Shown here: positions 27,156-36,392 of the stretch, piece after piece | Layout of the letters: the number at the start of each line of letters is the position of its first letter | How positions within the stretch are numbered: position 1 is the first letter of the stretch | Source: Clostridia bacterium | Lineage (GTDB): Bacteria > Bacillota > Clostridia > Acetivibrionales > DSM-27016 | DNA length: 64,000 nt | Reading direction: 5' to 3' | Assembly (NCBI GenBank): GCA_026414765.1 | Contig: JAOAIJ010000016.1 | Coordinates: forward strand, 100,786 to 164,785 | Position numbers and translations under genes: made by a program | The notes under the pieces: generated by a model | Database searches by the model: none | The model's input: only the letters and a program-made list of their open reading frames with translations | Told to the model about the DNA's origin: nothing

Positions 27156-28388
27156 TTAATCAAATACCCTTGAGAAGCCATAATTGAAACGGTCAGGAGC
27201 ACTGCCTCCAAGGTTTATTTGTGATCCGTTTGAATCAAAGTATATTTCTGAAAGGTTGTAGCCTTTTTCTTTATAAGTAAATTGCGCACTATAAGGATTT
27301 TGTATTTCGGCCGTAAAGTCGAAGGACACAGCTCTGCCGGCATATTGCTCCTTGTACTCGTCCTTGTAAACTTCATAGTATTTTCCTGTTATGCTTTTGC
27401 CATCTATACCGGATATTACTACAAATCTTTCGCCAAGCTTGACAAAGGCGTTTTCCTTTTCAACTACTATATCATTTTTGTATGTTCCGATGAATTTCTT
27501 TGATATAGTCTTTTCATCAAATGGTGTTTGAGTACTTTTTTCTACTTTCTTACCGTTTAAATCAGGTTTTTCCACTAAAGTTGAATTTATATCGGATAAC
27601 TTGAGCAGGATTTCTACTGTCAAATCATGTGAGACTGCCTGCTCATCCTTACCTGATAAAGTTCCTGTTGCAAGTATACTTTCAATAACGCCCTCTTCAC
27701 TCAGAGCTACTTTTGTATTAAGGTTTTTTATAAAAATGTCATCCTTCAACTGAGGAATAGGAGGTTCATTGTTGCGCATATTTCTACTTGATGCCTCTTG
27801 CTTAAAACCAAATGATATTACTGCGTTGATAAGAGCGGGAATCTGAGTTTCACTCAGAGAAGCTGAAAGTTCTTTGCTTCCATCCGTTTTGTCATTAATT
27901 ATTATATAGTCTTTGAGGTTGCCTATAAGTGCATCAGCGATTTTTTCAATATCTTTTGCTCTGTCATTTTCAAATGGATTTTCGAATATAGGGTGTTCAT
28001 TTTTCTTTGTAAATTCACTGATATAGTAAGTATCGCTTTCATTGTTATACCATAGTGAGCAGTACTGATCCCTGTAGAATAATGTATTAGCTTTTGAACC
28101 GCCTGCCATTTCAGTAGTTCCGGTATCCAGGGATCTTTTGTTTACATTATCATATTTTGATAAACTATTGACTGAGGCTAGGATTTTATCATTATCTTTT
28201 ATAGTAGTATAACCTTCCAAAGTAAAGTTCTGATAGCTTTTACTGCAGTTCTGGAATGTATTCTTCACTGCATCTTTGAATTCGTCATACCCCGTTCTGG
28301 CAGCTATATCGGCAAACACGGTTGTGCCGAACAACGCAACACCGACACAGAAGCTTAAGGCCATAACCAGTTTTTTGTTCTTTTTCAT
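27156..28388 (-). CDS. Secreted hypothetical protein linked to the ABC/two-component module
   Basis: 410 residues. Signal peptide MKKNKKLVMALSFCVGVALFG... with likely cleavage after VFA (near residue 26). The mature part is soluble and rich in charged and Asn residues, with no motif I can name; it has the look of clostridial envelope-stress proteins that accompany bcr-type modules. Transcribed in the same direction as the ABC genes, with only a hairpin between. Its late part YEVYKDEYKEQYAGRAVSFDF suggests a beta-rich domain. Confidence 0.6.
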   Translation of the reverse strand: MKKNKKLVMALSFCVGVALFGTTVFADIAARTGYDEFKDAVKNTFQNCSKSYQNFTLEGYTTIKDNDKILASVNSLSKYDNVNKRSLDTGTTEMAGGSKANTLFYRDQYCSLWYNNESDTYYISEFTKKNEHPIFENPFENDRAKDIEKIADALIGNLKDYIIINDKTDGSKELSASLSETQIPALINAVISFGFKQEASSRNMRNNEPPIPQLKDDIFIKNLNTKVALSEEGVIESILATGTLSGKDEQAVSHDLTVEILLKLSDINSTLVEKPDLNGKKVEKSTQTPFDEKTISKKFIGTYKNDIVVEKENAFVKLGERFVVISGIDGKSITGKYYEVYKDEYKEQYAGRAVSFDFTAEIQNPYSAQFTYKEKGYNLSEIYFDSNGSQINLGGSAPDRFNYGFSRVFD

Positions 28389-28497
28389 TATAACTACTCT
28401 CCTTATAAATAAATTGGAAGTACTCCCTACAATATAATTTTAAAACATACATATTGAATTAATCTAACATAAATATTAACAATGTATTAACAAAAAT

Positions 28498-28533
28498 AAA
28501 AGCCTCCATACAAAAGTTTGTATGAAAGCTTTT
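28498..28533 (-). terminator. Terminator of the kinase/HAD/receiver-XRE operon
   Basis: Stem CATACAAA / TTTGTATG with outer AAAAGC / GCTTTT pairing; on the minus strand it is followed by TTTTATTTTTG. It lies 23 bases past the kinase stop. Confidence 0.85.
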
Positions 28534-28555
28534 TTCCAAATCCTAATACATATAT

Positions 28556-30541
28556 TTATTCTGAGACAGTATCCTTTACCGGTATTTTTACAAAGAAGGT
28601 TGTTCCTTTGTCTTCTTTTGTTTCAAACCACATATCACCCATGAAGCTTGATTTTATTACCGAGTAAGATATATAAAGGCCGAAACCTGTGCCATTTTTA
28701 CCTTTATCGGTTATCATTTCCTTAAAGAGCTTTTGTTGGATTTTTTTTGATATTCCTTTTCCGTAGTCTTTTACACTGAAAATAACGCATTCTCCTTCTT
28801 GGACGGCTTTTAGTTCAATAGTGCCTCCGTTCCCGTTGTAAGCATGTATTGCGTTTACTATCAGATTATATATTACTTGCAGTAGTGAATTTAGCTGGCC
28901 GGTTATTTTTATATTGGTTGCGGCTTCTGTTTTCAGCCTGCAATTATTACGGTTTACCTCATGCTCTGAAAGAACCTTGATATTTTCAAACAGTTCAGGT
29001 ACTGTAAAGGCTCCGCTAAAATCTGTATTGAGGACTACTGCCTGATTCTTTAAAGTATCTATTATTTTGTTTACATACTCCAGTGTCGGGGTTAATCCCT
29101 CTACGCAACTGCGCATTTCAGATGCCATTTCGCGATGGTCCTGGCTGGTATAGCTCTGGTCATCTATTGCTCGTGAATATTCGTGAACGAGTCCCAAAAG
29201 TTCATCTTTTACTAGTGACACTGTCATAACAGGTGTTTTTAGATTATGGGCAATTCCTCCTATCAAAACCCGCATTGCCGATAACTTCGTAGTTTCCATA
29301 AGGTGGGCGTTTATCATTTCCTTTTTCGCGGCTTGAGAAGATTTCATTGCTAATACAACAGATTGGGCAAACATCAGCGTCGCAAGCCCCACAGGCGACA
29401 GAACTATCGTATATATTATTTGGACGGAGCGCAGTACGTCATTCAGAATAAGCAGCAGGAAAATTGTTGTGCCCAGCAGAAGTATTGATGCGCCTTCACG
29501 CTTGTGGAGGTGTGCCAGAATGAGAATATATATTGTGTATACCCCTTGAGCAACACCAGCAAACAGGTAAAAATTGATGAAAGCTACAGGGGTTGCAGCT
29601 CCGATACAAAGCATTAGCAGAGCGGAAGCCAGGTTGAAAATTTGAAAAAGCCTAATAGCCTTTTTGGGAAATTCTTTTGGGAAAAGAGTATAGAAAAATG
29701 TCACAACAGCTGTAGCAGCCACCCCATAAAGCGTATAATTTATTTTGAATAAAACAATTTCGCTTATAATACCTGTTTGCAGCAGTACGGCTTCTCCTGT
29801 TGTAATTATCCTTATTTCCATTATTAAGCATGTTATTGCAAGCAATAATGCGGATATTTCCTTCCTATGAAAAATATAAACGATGAAGTGATAGAATCCC
29901 ATTATGAAGATTAATCCTAATAGGAACATATCCAGAATTAATTGATTATCTTCTGCCTCTAGGATCTTTTTCTCATCTCCCAAATACATTGATGCAGTAA
30001 ATCCGCCATTTTTATCTGAGAAGTTTGACACCTGCATAACTATCTCAAGTATGTTGCTGTCATTATAAAAGACAAAAGTTAACGGAGCAGACAGGTCCTT
30101 GCTGCCGGCAGAATCTTTTGATACTTCTCCACGTGAGGCAAGCATTTTTCCGTTAATCCATAGCTTATAAGCGCTTAAAACCCTTGGGAGTCTCATAGCC
30201 AATAGGCTATTCTCATTCTTTGTCTTAATAACAAGTTTATAGGTAGCACAACCAAAGGATGGATAATTGGATTTGTTCCAATATCCCGGAATATTCAGGA
30301 ATTGTTTTTGACCGGAAAGTAGGGAATCAGAGTCAATATCGGCAGGCTCCAAAAGCTTGTTCCAGTAAAACTCCCATTCTCCGTCAAGCTTGACAGGGGC
30401 ACTTTCTTTGAAGTCCAATCCGCTTAAGTCAATAAATCCTTTTGATATTTTTGGGGAGTCATAATAAGAATATGAACAAGATATACTGATGAAAACTAAG
30501 AAAACTAAAAAAATAACTATAAATGCATAATATTTTTTCAT
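28556..30541 (-). CDS. 7TM-DISM sensor histidine kinase
   Basis: 661 residues. An N-terminal signal/anchor is followed by an extracellular jelly-roll domain with DGEWEFYWNKLLEP, the hallmark of 7TM-DISM receptors (carbohydrate-binding-like fold), then seven membrane helices (about 205-400), a kinase core with His432 in GGIAHNLKTPVM (atypical H box) and an ATPase domain with NLIVNAIHAY, VKDYGKGI and GTGFGLYISYS. Last gene of an apparent minus operon after the receiver-XRE and HAD genes, so the receiver-XRE protein is the likely partner (inference). Confidence 0.9.
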   Translation of the reverse strand: MKKYYAFIVIFLVFLVFISISCSYSYYDSPKISKGFIDLSGLDFKESAPVKLDGEWEFYWNKLLEPADIDSDSLLSGQKQFLNIPGYWNKSNYPSFGCATYKLVIKTKNENSLLAMRLPRVLSAYKLWINGKMLASRGEVSKDSAGSKDLSAPLTFVFYNDSNILEIVMQVSNFSDKNGGFTASMYLGDEKKILEAEDNQLILDMFLLGLIFIMGFYHFIVYIFHRKEISALLLAITCLIMEIRIITTGEAVLLQTGIISEIVLFKINYTLYGVAATAVVTFFYTLFPKEFPKKAIRLFQIFNLASALLMLCIGAATPVAFINFYLFAGVAQGVYTIYILILAHLHKREGASILLLGTTIFLLLILNDVLRSVQIIYTIVLSPVGLATLMFAQSVVLAMKSSQAAKKEMINAHLMETTKLSAMRVLIGGIAHNLKTPVMTVSLVKDELLGLVHEYSRAIDDQSYTSQDHREMASEMRSCVEGLTPTLEYVNKIIDTLKNQAVVLNTDFSGAFTVPELFENIKVLSEHEVNRNNCRLKTEAATNIKITGQLNSLLQVIYNLIVNAIHAYNGNGGTIELKAVQEGECVIFSVKDYGKGISKKIQQKLFKEMITDKGKNGTGFGLYISYSVIKSSFMGDMWFETKEDKGTTFFVKIPVKDTVSE

Positions 30542-30592
30542 AAATAATCATGCTCCTTTTTCGTGTTGTAATATACTTAACAAGTTGTAGTT

Positions 30593-31240
30593 TTATGTAT
30601 GATCCGGGATTTGCAAGTTGCATGCTATACGTAGTATTTCAGCCGGGTGGTCAGCTATAAAATCCGGATTTCCGCCAGATAAAAGCTCCCTTGAGTCATA
30701 ACCCCATGTTACCGCTATTATTGGGACTCCTGATTTTTTGCAGGATATTATGTCCCTTATTTCATCTCCAACATAAAAAGTCTCTTCTTTTTCCAATCTG
30801 TATTTTTTCATAAAACTGTTTATTGCGTAATGTTTCCCAAAAACGTTTTTGGCAGAATAAATGTTTTCAAACATATCCATGTCATTTTTTTTAAGAAATT
30901 CTCTTATGGTACCTGCTGCATTTGATGAAATGATTCCAAGCCTGAAACCTTTTGCTTTGAGTGCATATAGTAAATCTACAATTCCATCGGCAGTATGAAG
31001 TGAGTGTATATGTTTTCTGTACTTATTCAATACTTCAAAAAGGAGGGAGGGTATTTTGTGAATAGGAATGTCAAGAAGCTTGATTCTTTCTGATATAGGA
31101 AGGTTAATTAAGTATTCGATATCCGATGATGACAGCTTTTTGTAATTATTCTCGTAGGCTAATTCATTGTATAAATGGATAACTAAATCTTTTGAGTTGA
31201 CAATAGTACCATCAAAATCAAATATTAAGTTTTTTATCAT
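30593..31240 (-). CDS. HAD-superfamily phosphatase, phosphoglycolate-phosphatase type
   Basis: 215 residues. Motif I FDFDGTIVNS with nucleophile Asp9, motif II LGIISSN, a conserved Lys in KNVFGKHYAI, and motif III YVGDEIRDI are all present, with a helical cap between motifs I and II. Members hydrolyse small phosphate esters; the substrate is unknown. Ribosome site GCAGGAG. Lies 23 bases after the receiver-XRE gene and 51 before the kinase gene: its place inside a signalling operon is notable. Confidence 0.87.
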   Translation of the reverse strand: MIKNLIFDFDGTIVNSKDLVIHLYNELAYENNYKKLSSSDIEYLINLPISERIKLLDIPIHKIPSLLFEVLNKYRKHIHSLHTADGIVDLLYALKAKGFRLGIISSNAAGTIREFLKKNDMDMFENIYSAKNVFGKHYAINSFMKKYRLEKEETFYVGDEIRDIISCKKSGVPIIAVTWGYDSRELLSGGNPDFIADHPAEILRIACNLQIPDHT

Positions 31241-31263
31241 TATATAAACTCCTGCGCGACACC

Positions 31264-31893
31264 TTAATCTGATAATAGAGAATCAAAAGATATATTAAAA
31301 TATTTCACCAGCATTCTCAATTTTTCGAAATCAGGCCGGGCAGTTCCTGTTTCATATGCACCTATGGTACCTTTAGCCACACCCAGGTATTGGGCTACAT
31401 CATCCCGCGTTTTCCCGTTAAGCTCTCTTAAATAACGCAGCCGCTCCTCAAAAGTTAAACCATTTTTTATATTATTTTTTATTATGCTTTTTGCACCGAT
31501 TTCTATTTTCATCAGTAAATCCTTCAAATCGGCACTTTTTTCAGAATATGAATCAATATCATAATTGCCAAGAGCGATTTCGTAGGGCATATTGGTTACA
31601 AAGCCTGTCAGCAAAATAGTGTATACCTTTGAAAACTGCCTTATTTTATTTACTACATCTATTCCTGTACAACCAATTAAGAAATAATCCACAATAAATA
31701 AATCAATTTTCTGATTGCTGATTATGTTGACCGCTTCGCTAGGATTATCAGTAGTAATGCAGCTATATCCTACGGCCTCGATTTTTTTCTTTAAAGCATC
31801 GAGAATGGTACGGTCATCATCCAGCAGCAAAATATGTATACTATTCTTTGTTTTTATGTCTATATTTGTTTCTATAAAGTACTTTTTTCTCAT
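31264..31893 (-). CDS. Response regulator with C-terminal XRE helix-turn-helix
   Basis: 209 residues from the ATG at 31893 (MRKKYFIETN); the 42-codon extension to 32019 is hydrophobic nonsense across the promoter. Receiver domain with Asp25-Asp27 pocket, phospho-acceptor Asp69 (LFIVDYF), Thr switch (ILLTG) and Lys (SEKSAD). Residues 145-209 are an XRE/Cro domain (VAQYLGVAKGTIGAYETGTARPD). This combination is uncommon; OmpR, NarL and NtrC outputs dominate. Four ATGTAAA boxes lie upstream. Confidence 0.85.
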   Translation of the reverse strand: MRKKYFIETNIDIKTKNSIHILLLDDDRTILDALKKKIEAVGYSCITTDNPSEAVNIISNQKIDLFIVDYFLIGCTGIDVVNKIRQFSKVYTILLTGFVTNMPYEIALGNYDIDSYSEKSADLKDLLMKIEIGAKSIIKNNIKNGLTFEERLRYLRELNGKTRDDVAQYLGVAKGTIGAYETGTARPDFEKLRMLVKYFNISFDSLLSD

Positions 31894-31905
31894 TTTTGTA
31901 TACCT

Positions 31906-32024
31906 ATTATACCATATATTAGCATAAAATCTATAAATTAATAGTAACACGCATGTAAATGTAAAGTCAATACAGTAATGTAAATTGACACCAATGAGTT
32001 TAGGTGCTATTATATACATGTAAA
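31906..32024 (-). promoter_or_regulatory. Promoter and repeated ATGTAAA boxes before the receiver-XRE gene
   Basis: On the minus strand an extended -10 TGGTATAAT ends at 31906, placing the start site about 6 bases before the ATG at 31893, a very short leader. ATGTAAA (plus-strand reading) occurs at 31953-31959, 31959-31965, 31978-31984 and 32018-32024. The boxes are candidates for autoregulation or for control of the divergent gene at 32158. Confidence 0.5.
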
Positions 32025-32157
32025 AATTAACAAAAGTCTATTTAAAATAGATTAGTTGCTATATATAGTAGATGGTGGCACGATAAAGGTTAATAAAATG
32101 TATGTGGAAATATTTCAAACCTTTGGAAATAGGTTGTAGATTTATGGAGGATACCCC

Positions 32158-32412
32158 ATGACTGACGAAACACTATTTGAGCTTCAACGTAAAGTCGGAA
32201 GGGCAGAAACAATAAAACGACAGATTAATGATTTAAAGATGATTCTGGAGAGGGGCGACCAAGTCAAGATCTGGGGTTTATGCCTTTATTATGATGAGGA
32301 ATGTAATGACAGCCAATACATGGATCTTCCGAATGAGGGCATAAAAGAATTCGTTGATAAATTTGTAAAAAAGCAAATTGCAATTCTTGAAAAGGAATTC
32401 AAAACACTTTAA
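32158..32412 (+). CDS. Small hypothetical cytoplasmic protein
   Basis: 84 residues, strong GGAGG site. Mostly charged helices: residues 5-30 and 60-82 look like coiled-coil-forming segments around a central CLYYDEECND loop. No family recognised. Divergent from the receiver-XRE gene and may share its control region. Confidence 0.65.
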   Translation: MTDETLFELQRKVGRAETIKRQINDLKMILERGDQVKIWGLCLYYDEECNDSQYMDLPNEGIKEFVDKFVKKQIAILEKEFKTL

Positions 32413-32469
32413 AATGAGCGTCAGGATAATTAAATCTATATACTTATTTATTTATAAATGTTTTTATGA

Positions 32470-32490
32470 TATAATATGACCGTGGTCATA
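32470..32490 (+). promoter_or_regulatory. tetR promoter -10 with overlapping operator
   Basis: A -10 TATAAT (32470-32475) runs straight into TATGACCGTGGTCATA (32475-32490), a palindrome apart from its central two bases. A second GACC-G-GGTC half dyad follows near 32496-32503. Position over the start site indicates repression, most simply by the TetR protein encoded next. Confidence 0.7.
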
Positions 32491-32524
32491 AAATGGACCG
32501 GGTCTAGAAAAGGGGGGTGTTGCA

Positions 32525-33112
32525 TTGTCTCTGTTTGAACAGCAAAGAGTGCATATAGGCAAATTTATACTTGATACGGCAGTTAAGATGTTTAGAGAAA
32601 AAGGTTATGAAAATACAACTATTGATTCTATTACTAAAGAAGTTGGTATTGCAAAAGGAACTTTTTATAATTTTTATTCATCGAAACAGCAGATACTTAT
32701 GAAATGGGCAAAAAAAAGATTTAGCCAGCTGGACATGAGTATTGCATTTCACAAGGATAGAAGTATGGAAGATAATCTGTTTGCTCTTGCTGAATTTTTG
32801 GCAAATGCCATAAAAGACGAAGAAAAGCTTTTTAGCTACTTTATAAAAGAAGTAGCCAAAGATTATGTATATTATGCTAATAGTAAGGATTTTGACTTTA
32901 TAGGTATATTTTCAAATGTCGTAGGTAGTTCAAAGGATTATGATGAAATAGTGAAGACAAATGTAAAAGTAAAAATAGACGTCTTGAATAGTTCCATGTT
33001 CATGGGTATTGTAAACTGGTTTAACTCCAAAAGCCATATAGATGGATTGGAAGGATATTTAAAAGAGATTATACGGGTATGCCTGTATGGAATAAAGAAT
33101 GGGGGAGTATGA
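32525..33112 (+). CDS. TetR/AcrR-family regulator
   Basis: 195 residues from a TTG with AAAAGGGGGGTG upstream. N-terminal helix-turn-helix FREKGYENTTIDSITKEVGIAKGTFYNFYSSKQQIL is typical; the ligand-binding half is variable. The operator over its own promoter suggests autoregulation. The next gene starts inside its stop codon (ATGA), so it heads a three-gene operon with two membrane proteins. Confidence 0.92.
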   Translation: MSLFEQQRVHIGKFILDTAVKMFREKGYENTTIDSITKEVGIAKGTFYNFYSSKQQILMKWAKKRFSQLDMSIAFHKDRSMEDNLFALAEFLANAIKDEEKLFSYFIKEVAKDYVYYANSKDFDFIGIFSNVVGSSKDYDEIVKTNVKVKIDVLNSSMFMGIVNWFNSKSHIDGLEGYLKEIIRVCLYGIKNGGV

Positions 33113-33294
33113 GGCAAATGAAGCTTTTATCCATAATTACATTGATTCTGGTTATTATTACAATAGGCTGCGGTTTTGCAATCCATTTTGGAGGTCAATC
33201 CTTCAGGGATGGTATTAAGGGACATATGGTGCTCGGTATTTTGACTCTGATTTCAACGCTGGTTTTATGCATTTATGTATTGGTTTGCAAATAG
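33109..33294 (+). CDS. Small two-helix membrane protein
   Basis: 61 residues from the ATG at 33109, which overlaps the tetR stop by four bases (ATGA); an ATG at 33118 after GAGG is a possible alternative. Two membrane helices (about 5-25 and 38-58) flank GGQSFRDGIKGHMVLG. No family recognised. Coupling to tetR suggests it is part of the regulated function. Confidence 0.7.
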   Translation: MRQMKLLSIITLILVIITIGCGFAIHFGGQSFRDGIKGHMVLGILTLISTLVLCIYVLVCK

Positions 33295-33313
33295 TAGGAT
33301 TTAGAGGTATGTT

Positions 33314-34027
33314 ATGACAAAAAAAACTGGGATTACTTCAATAGTATGTCTTGTTTTTACAATTTTATGGATTATATTAATGATTGCATTTATTGCAGGA
33401 GCACGGGAATTGAAAACATTGGAGGATGCTGTGTACCTGGCTTCAAGCAGGGGTACCCTGTATTACCTATCCTTTATAAATGCAGTATGTGTTACTGTGG
33501 CGGCTACTGTTTTCTTTGCATACCTATACCAGGATATTAAGAAGCATTATAGCGGGGCTGCTCTTGCGGGCATGGCTTTTATACCTGTATACTGTGCAAT
33601 AAATCTTTTTGTATACTCTTCTCAGATTACTATAGTGCCTATACTGGCATCACATGCGGATTCGCAATACTCTGATATTTATAAGGTTATTCTGGGACAG
33701 TTTGTGCAGGGTTGGCCCGGGTCGACTGTATGGGTGCTCAATCAGCTCGGATATGCAGTACTTGGAATTCCTTCAATAGTCTTTGGGGTTTTGCTTATAA
33801 AACATATTGCTGGAGCAAAACCGGGCGGAGTACTTCTTTCGCTTAATGGTGCTGCATGTATTGCCGGAGTGGCTGGTATAGTATTTAAGAATACGTTGCT
33901 TATGATGGGGTCGGTAGTTGGGGGAGTGCTTTTTCTTTTTGCTCTGATTGCGATCGCTGTAGCTGCATTTAGACAGAGAGTGACCGGGGAGGGGCTGTCT
34001 GTGGATTTTTCTACGAGGCTGGAATAA
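33314..34027 (+). CDS. Multi-helix membrane protein of the tetR operon
   Basis: 237 residues with about seven hydrophobic helices. There is no transporter signature I can name; FVYSSQITIVPILASH and LNQLGYAVLGIPSIVFGVLL are the most conserved-looking parts. Ends with a polar tail. Third gene of the TetR operon, so its expression probably rises when the TetR ligand is present; a role in membrane stress or export is speculation. Confidence 0.7.
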   Translation: MTKKTGITSIVCLVFTILWIILMIAFIAGARELKTLEDAVYLASSRGTLYYLSFINAVCVTVAATVFFAYLYQDIKKHYSGAALAGMAFIPVYCAINLFVYSSQITIVPILASHADSQYSDIYKVILGQFVQGWPGSTVWVLNQLGYAVLGIPSIVFGVLLIKHIAGAKPGGVLLSLNGAACIAGVAGIVFKNTLLMMGSVVGGVLFLFALIAIAVAAFRQRVTGEGLSVDFSTRLE

Positions 34028-34151
34028 GAACGGGCGAGAGAAATGATAATTTTAAGAAAACTTTAAGAAATAATTAAGTCCTATTTAAACTAAGCTGGAT
34101 ATAATTACATAATGTATTAGACAATAGTTTGAAATAGGAGTTGATAGCCAA

Positions 34152-35057
34152 ATGAAGCATGCAATAGAAGTTAAGGATCTTTCTAAAAGCTATAAAGGTA
34201 TCAGAGCTGTTGATAATTTAAGCCTATGTGTGCCGGAGGGGAAAATATATGGTTTTCTGGGGAAAAACGGTGCAGGAAAAACGACAACCATAAGGATGAT
34301 TATGGGGCTTATAAGACCTGATGGAGGAGAAATAACCGTTTTTGGCAGAAATGCCAGAGAAGACAGGATATGGGCCTCCAGAAACATCGGCGGCATTGTG
34401 GAAACACCGGGTTTTTATGAGAATCTCACAGCCAGAGACAATCTGGAGATAACAACTCAGCTGTACGGGGTTGATAAAAAGCGTATAGAAGAAGTTCTAA
34501 AAATCGTTGAACTGACGGATGTGGGCAATAAAAAGGCAAAAAATTTCTCATTGGGAATGAAGCAAAGGCTTGGTATAGCAAATGCTCTCATACATTCACC
34601 CAAAATACTCATACTTGATGAACCAACAAATGGTCTGGATCCGGCTGGAATAAAGGATACCAGAGATTTTTTGCGGAATCTGTCGGAAAAGAATGGAATA
34701 ACAATATTGATATCCAGCCATATACTAAGTGAAATACAGCTTCTGGCTGATTATGTCGGTATTATCGATAAGGGAAGGCTGATAGAAGAATCCGATGTGC
34801 AGTCAATAAAATCTGCGGACCAAAGCTGCCTGATGGTAGAGGTTGATGATATGCGGGAAGCAGAGATAATTCTGAAAAATATGAAGATGAGCTACAAAAT
34901 AGAGGCTGAGGGTTTCAAAGTATTCTGCAGTAAGGAACTGAATCACATGATTAATAAAAACCTTGTAGCAAGGGATATTAAGGTGTTCAACCTGTCATCA
35001 GTATCCCAGAGCTTGGAAGAAAGATTCCTGTCCATTACTTCGGAGATAGGTGCTTAA
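34152..35057 (+). CDS. ABC transporter ATP-binding protein, bcr type (second module)
   Basis: 301 residues. Walker A GKNGAGKTTT (Lys in place of the usual Pro), signature NFSLGMKQRLG, Walker B ILILDEPTNGLD and SSHIL. The C-terminal extension (about 215-301) is usual in BcrA-like subunits. Starts an ABC pair transcribed toward a small peptide gene and an OmpR/HK pair, mirroring the minus-strand module at 23428-27058. A -10-like TATAAT lies at about 34100. Confidence 0.93.
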   Translation: MKHAIEVKDLSKSYKGIRAVDNLSLCVPEGKIYGFLGKNGAGKTTTIRMIMGLIRPDGGEITVFGRNAREDRIWASRNIGGIVETPGFYENLTARDNLEITTQLYGVDKKRIEEVLKIVELTDVGNKKAKNFSLGMKQRLGIANALIHSPKILILDEPTNGLDPAGIKDTRDFLRNLSEKNGITILISSHILSEIQLLADYVGIIDKGRLIEESDVQSIKSADQSCLMVEVDDMREAEIILKNMKMSYKIEAEGFKVFCSKELNHMINKNLVARDIKVFNLSSVSQSLEERFLSITSEIGA

Positions 35058-35070
35058 AGGAGGAATATAA

Positions 35071-35814
35071 ATGTTTAGTCTTATAAGATGCGAGTTCAAG
35101 AAATTCAAAAATACTTATATAAATTCATTATCAATGCTGGGAATGCTGGCACCATTAGGCCTGGTAGTATTGATGTTTCTGATTAACAAGGAAAACTATG
35201 TTAAATCCGGAGCGTATACCTGGGATAATTTCAATGGATACTTCAGAGTGCTGTTTGCTTTCATGGTAGGGCCGATAATAACATCTTTTGTAGCAGTGTT
35301 TGCGGTGTTTTATGAATATCAGCAGAAAACAATGAAAAATGTTGTTGCTTCACCGCATAACCGTATAAAGATAATGCTTTCGAAAATTATATACGTATAT
35401 GTTCTTATATTGATACAATATGCAATAGTTGCCGTTATTAATATCCTTTGCGGATATATCATGGGATTTGAAATGAAACCCGAAATGATGTGGAACAAGA
35501 GTATAGAAATAATGATGGCAGGATTGGCAACAGTATTGCTTGTTCCGTTTATGATGTTTATAACACTGCTTTTTAAGAGCTTTATACCTGCTATGGTTAT
35601 GACTGTCTGCGGAACCATAGGTAATGTAATAACCTTGAACTGGGAGCACTCATACCTTTCACCATGGTCTATCCCCGCCGATATTGTGATGATACAGTCT
35701 TCGAAGGATTTTCCGATGAAAATCGAATATCCCCTTGCGAGCATGGGTATATACCTGACTCTGTTTATGGTTCTTACGATCGTTTATTTTCACAGAGCGG
35801 ACCAGAATGGGTAA
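35071..35814 (+). CDS. ABC transporter permease, bcr/ABC-2 type (second module)
   Basis: 247 residues, six predicted helices; the opening MFSLIRCEFKKFKNTYIN and the FYEYQQKTMKNVVASPHNRIKIMLSKII loop match ABC-2 permeases of peptide-resistance transporters. Begins 13 bases after the ATPase gene with AGGAGG upstream. Substrate unknown. Confidence 0.88.
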   Translation: MFSLIRCEFKKFKNTYINSLSMLGMLAPLGLVVLMFLINKENYVKSGAYTWDNFNGYFRVLFAFMVGPIITSFVAVFAVFYEYQQKTMKNVVASPHNRIKIMLSKIIYVYVLILIQYAIVAVINILCGYIMGFEMKPEMMWNKSIEIMMAGLATVLLVPFMMFITLLFKSFIPAMVMTVCGTIGNVITLNWEHSYLSPWSIPADIVMIQSSKDFPMKIEYPLASMGIYLTLFMVLTIVYFHRADQNG

Positions 35815-35954
35815 GTACGTTACGGCTTGAAATTAACCTCTTGTGCTAGTTGATTTTTTATATAAAGTTTCATCAATATGCTCTAAATCACTACACAAGC
35901 AATTCTAACCAACTGTCACAACAAGTTAGTTTAATATTTTGTGAGGTAAATTCA

Positions 35955-36128
35955 ATGAAATATATAGGGAATAGTTCCTCGAATATTATCAGGGGAATAA
36001 AAGAAAGTACAGCATTGGTTCTGGTATTGATAGTTCTTTTTTCCCTATTTGTCTTGTTAATATTGCTTCTGCTTCCGGTGATGGTACTGGAATCGGTGCA
36101 GAGGAAGAAAAGGCGGCTGGGATGGTAG
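35955..36128 (+). CDS. Small single-helix membrane protein
   Basis: 57 residues from the ATG at 35955 with GAGGTAA upstream; earlier in-frame ATGs lack ribosome sites. SSSNIIRGIKE precedes one strongly hydrophobic helix (about 19-44) and a basic tail QRKKRRLGW, so the C-terminus should face the cytoplasm. The helix loosely recalls YjcZ-type small sporulation membrane proteins, but this is a weak resemblance. The stretch 36129-36392 after it holds no gene I can support. Confidence 0.5.
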   Translation: MKYIGNSSSNIIRGIKESTALVLVLIVLFSLFVLLILLLLPVMVLESVQRKKRRLGW

Positions 36129-36392
36129 GATTCTCTTATCAAAAGGCTATGGATTTTTTGAAAGATTAAAAAGGTCAACGGATGATGGAGCATGCGGGAA
36201 CATGAGCAGATTTGCAGGTGCTTAAGGAAGACGGAAAGGGGAAAGTTTCTTACATGGCACTTGCGAAAGAATAAGGCAGTATGACAGTTATATTAGCAAG
36301 GCTGATCTTTATCTGGCTCTATAGTTACTGGATTTTTTTAGGATTTAGGTATTGGGGATATAGATAGATTGTCTATATCCAGGAGGATTAAG

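Noticed and set aside
36129-36392. Remnant of a transposase or other gene
   Set aside because: Short open fragments exist in several frames but none gave a recognisable protein, and there are no terminal repeats.
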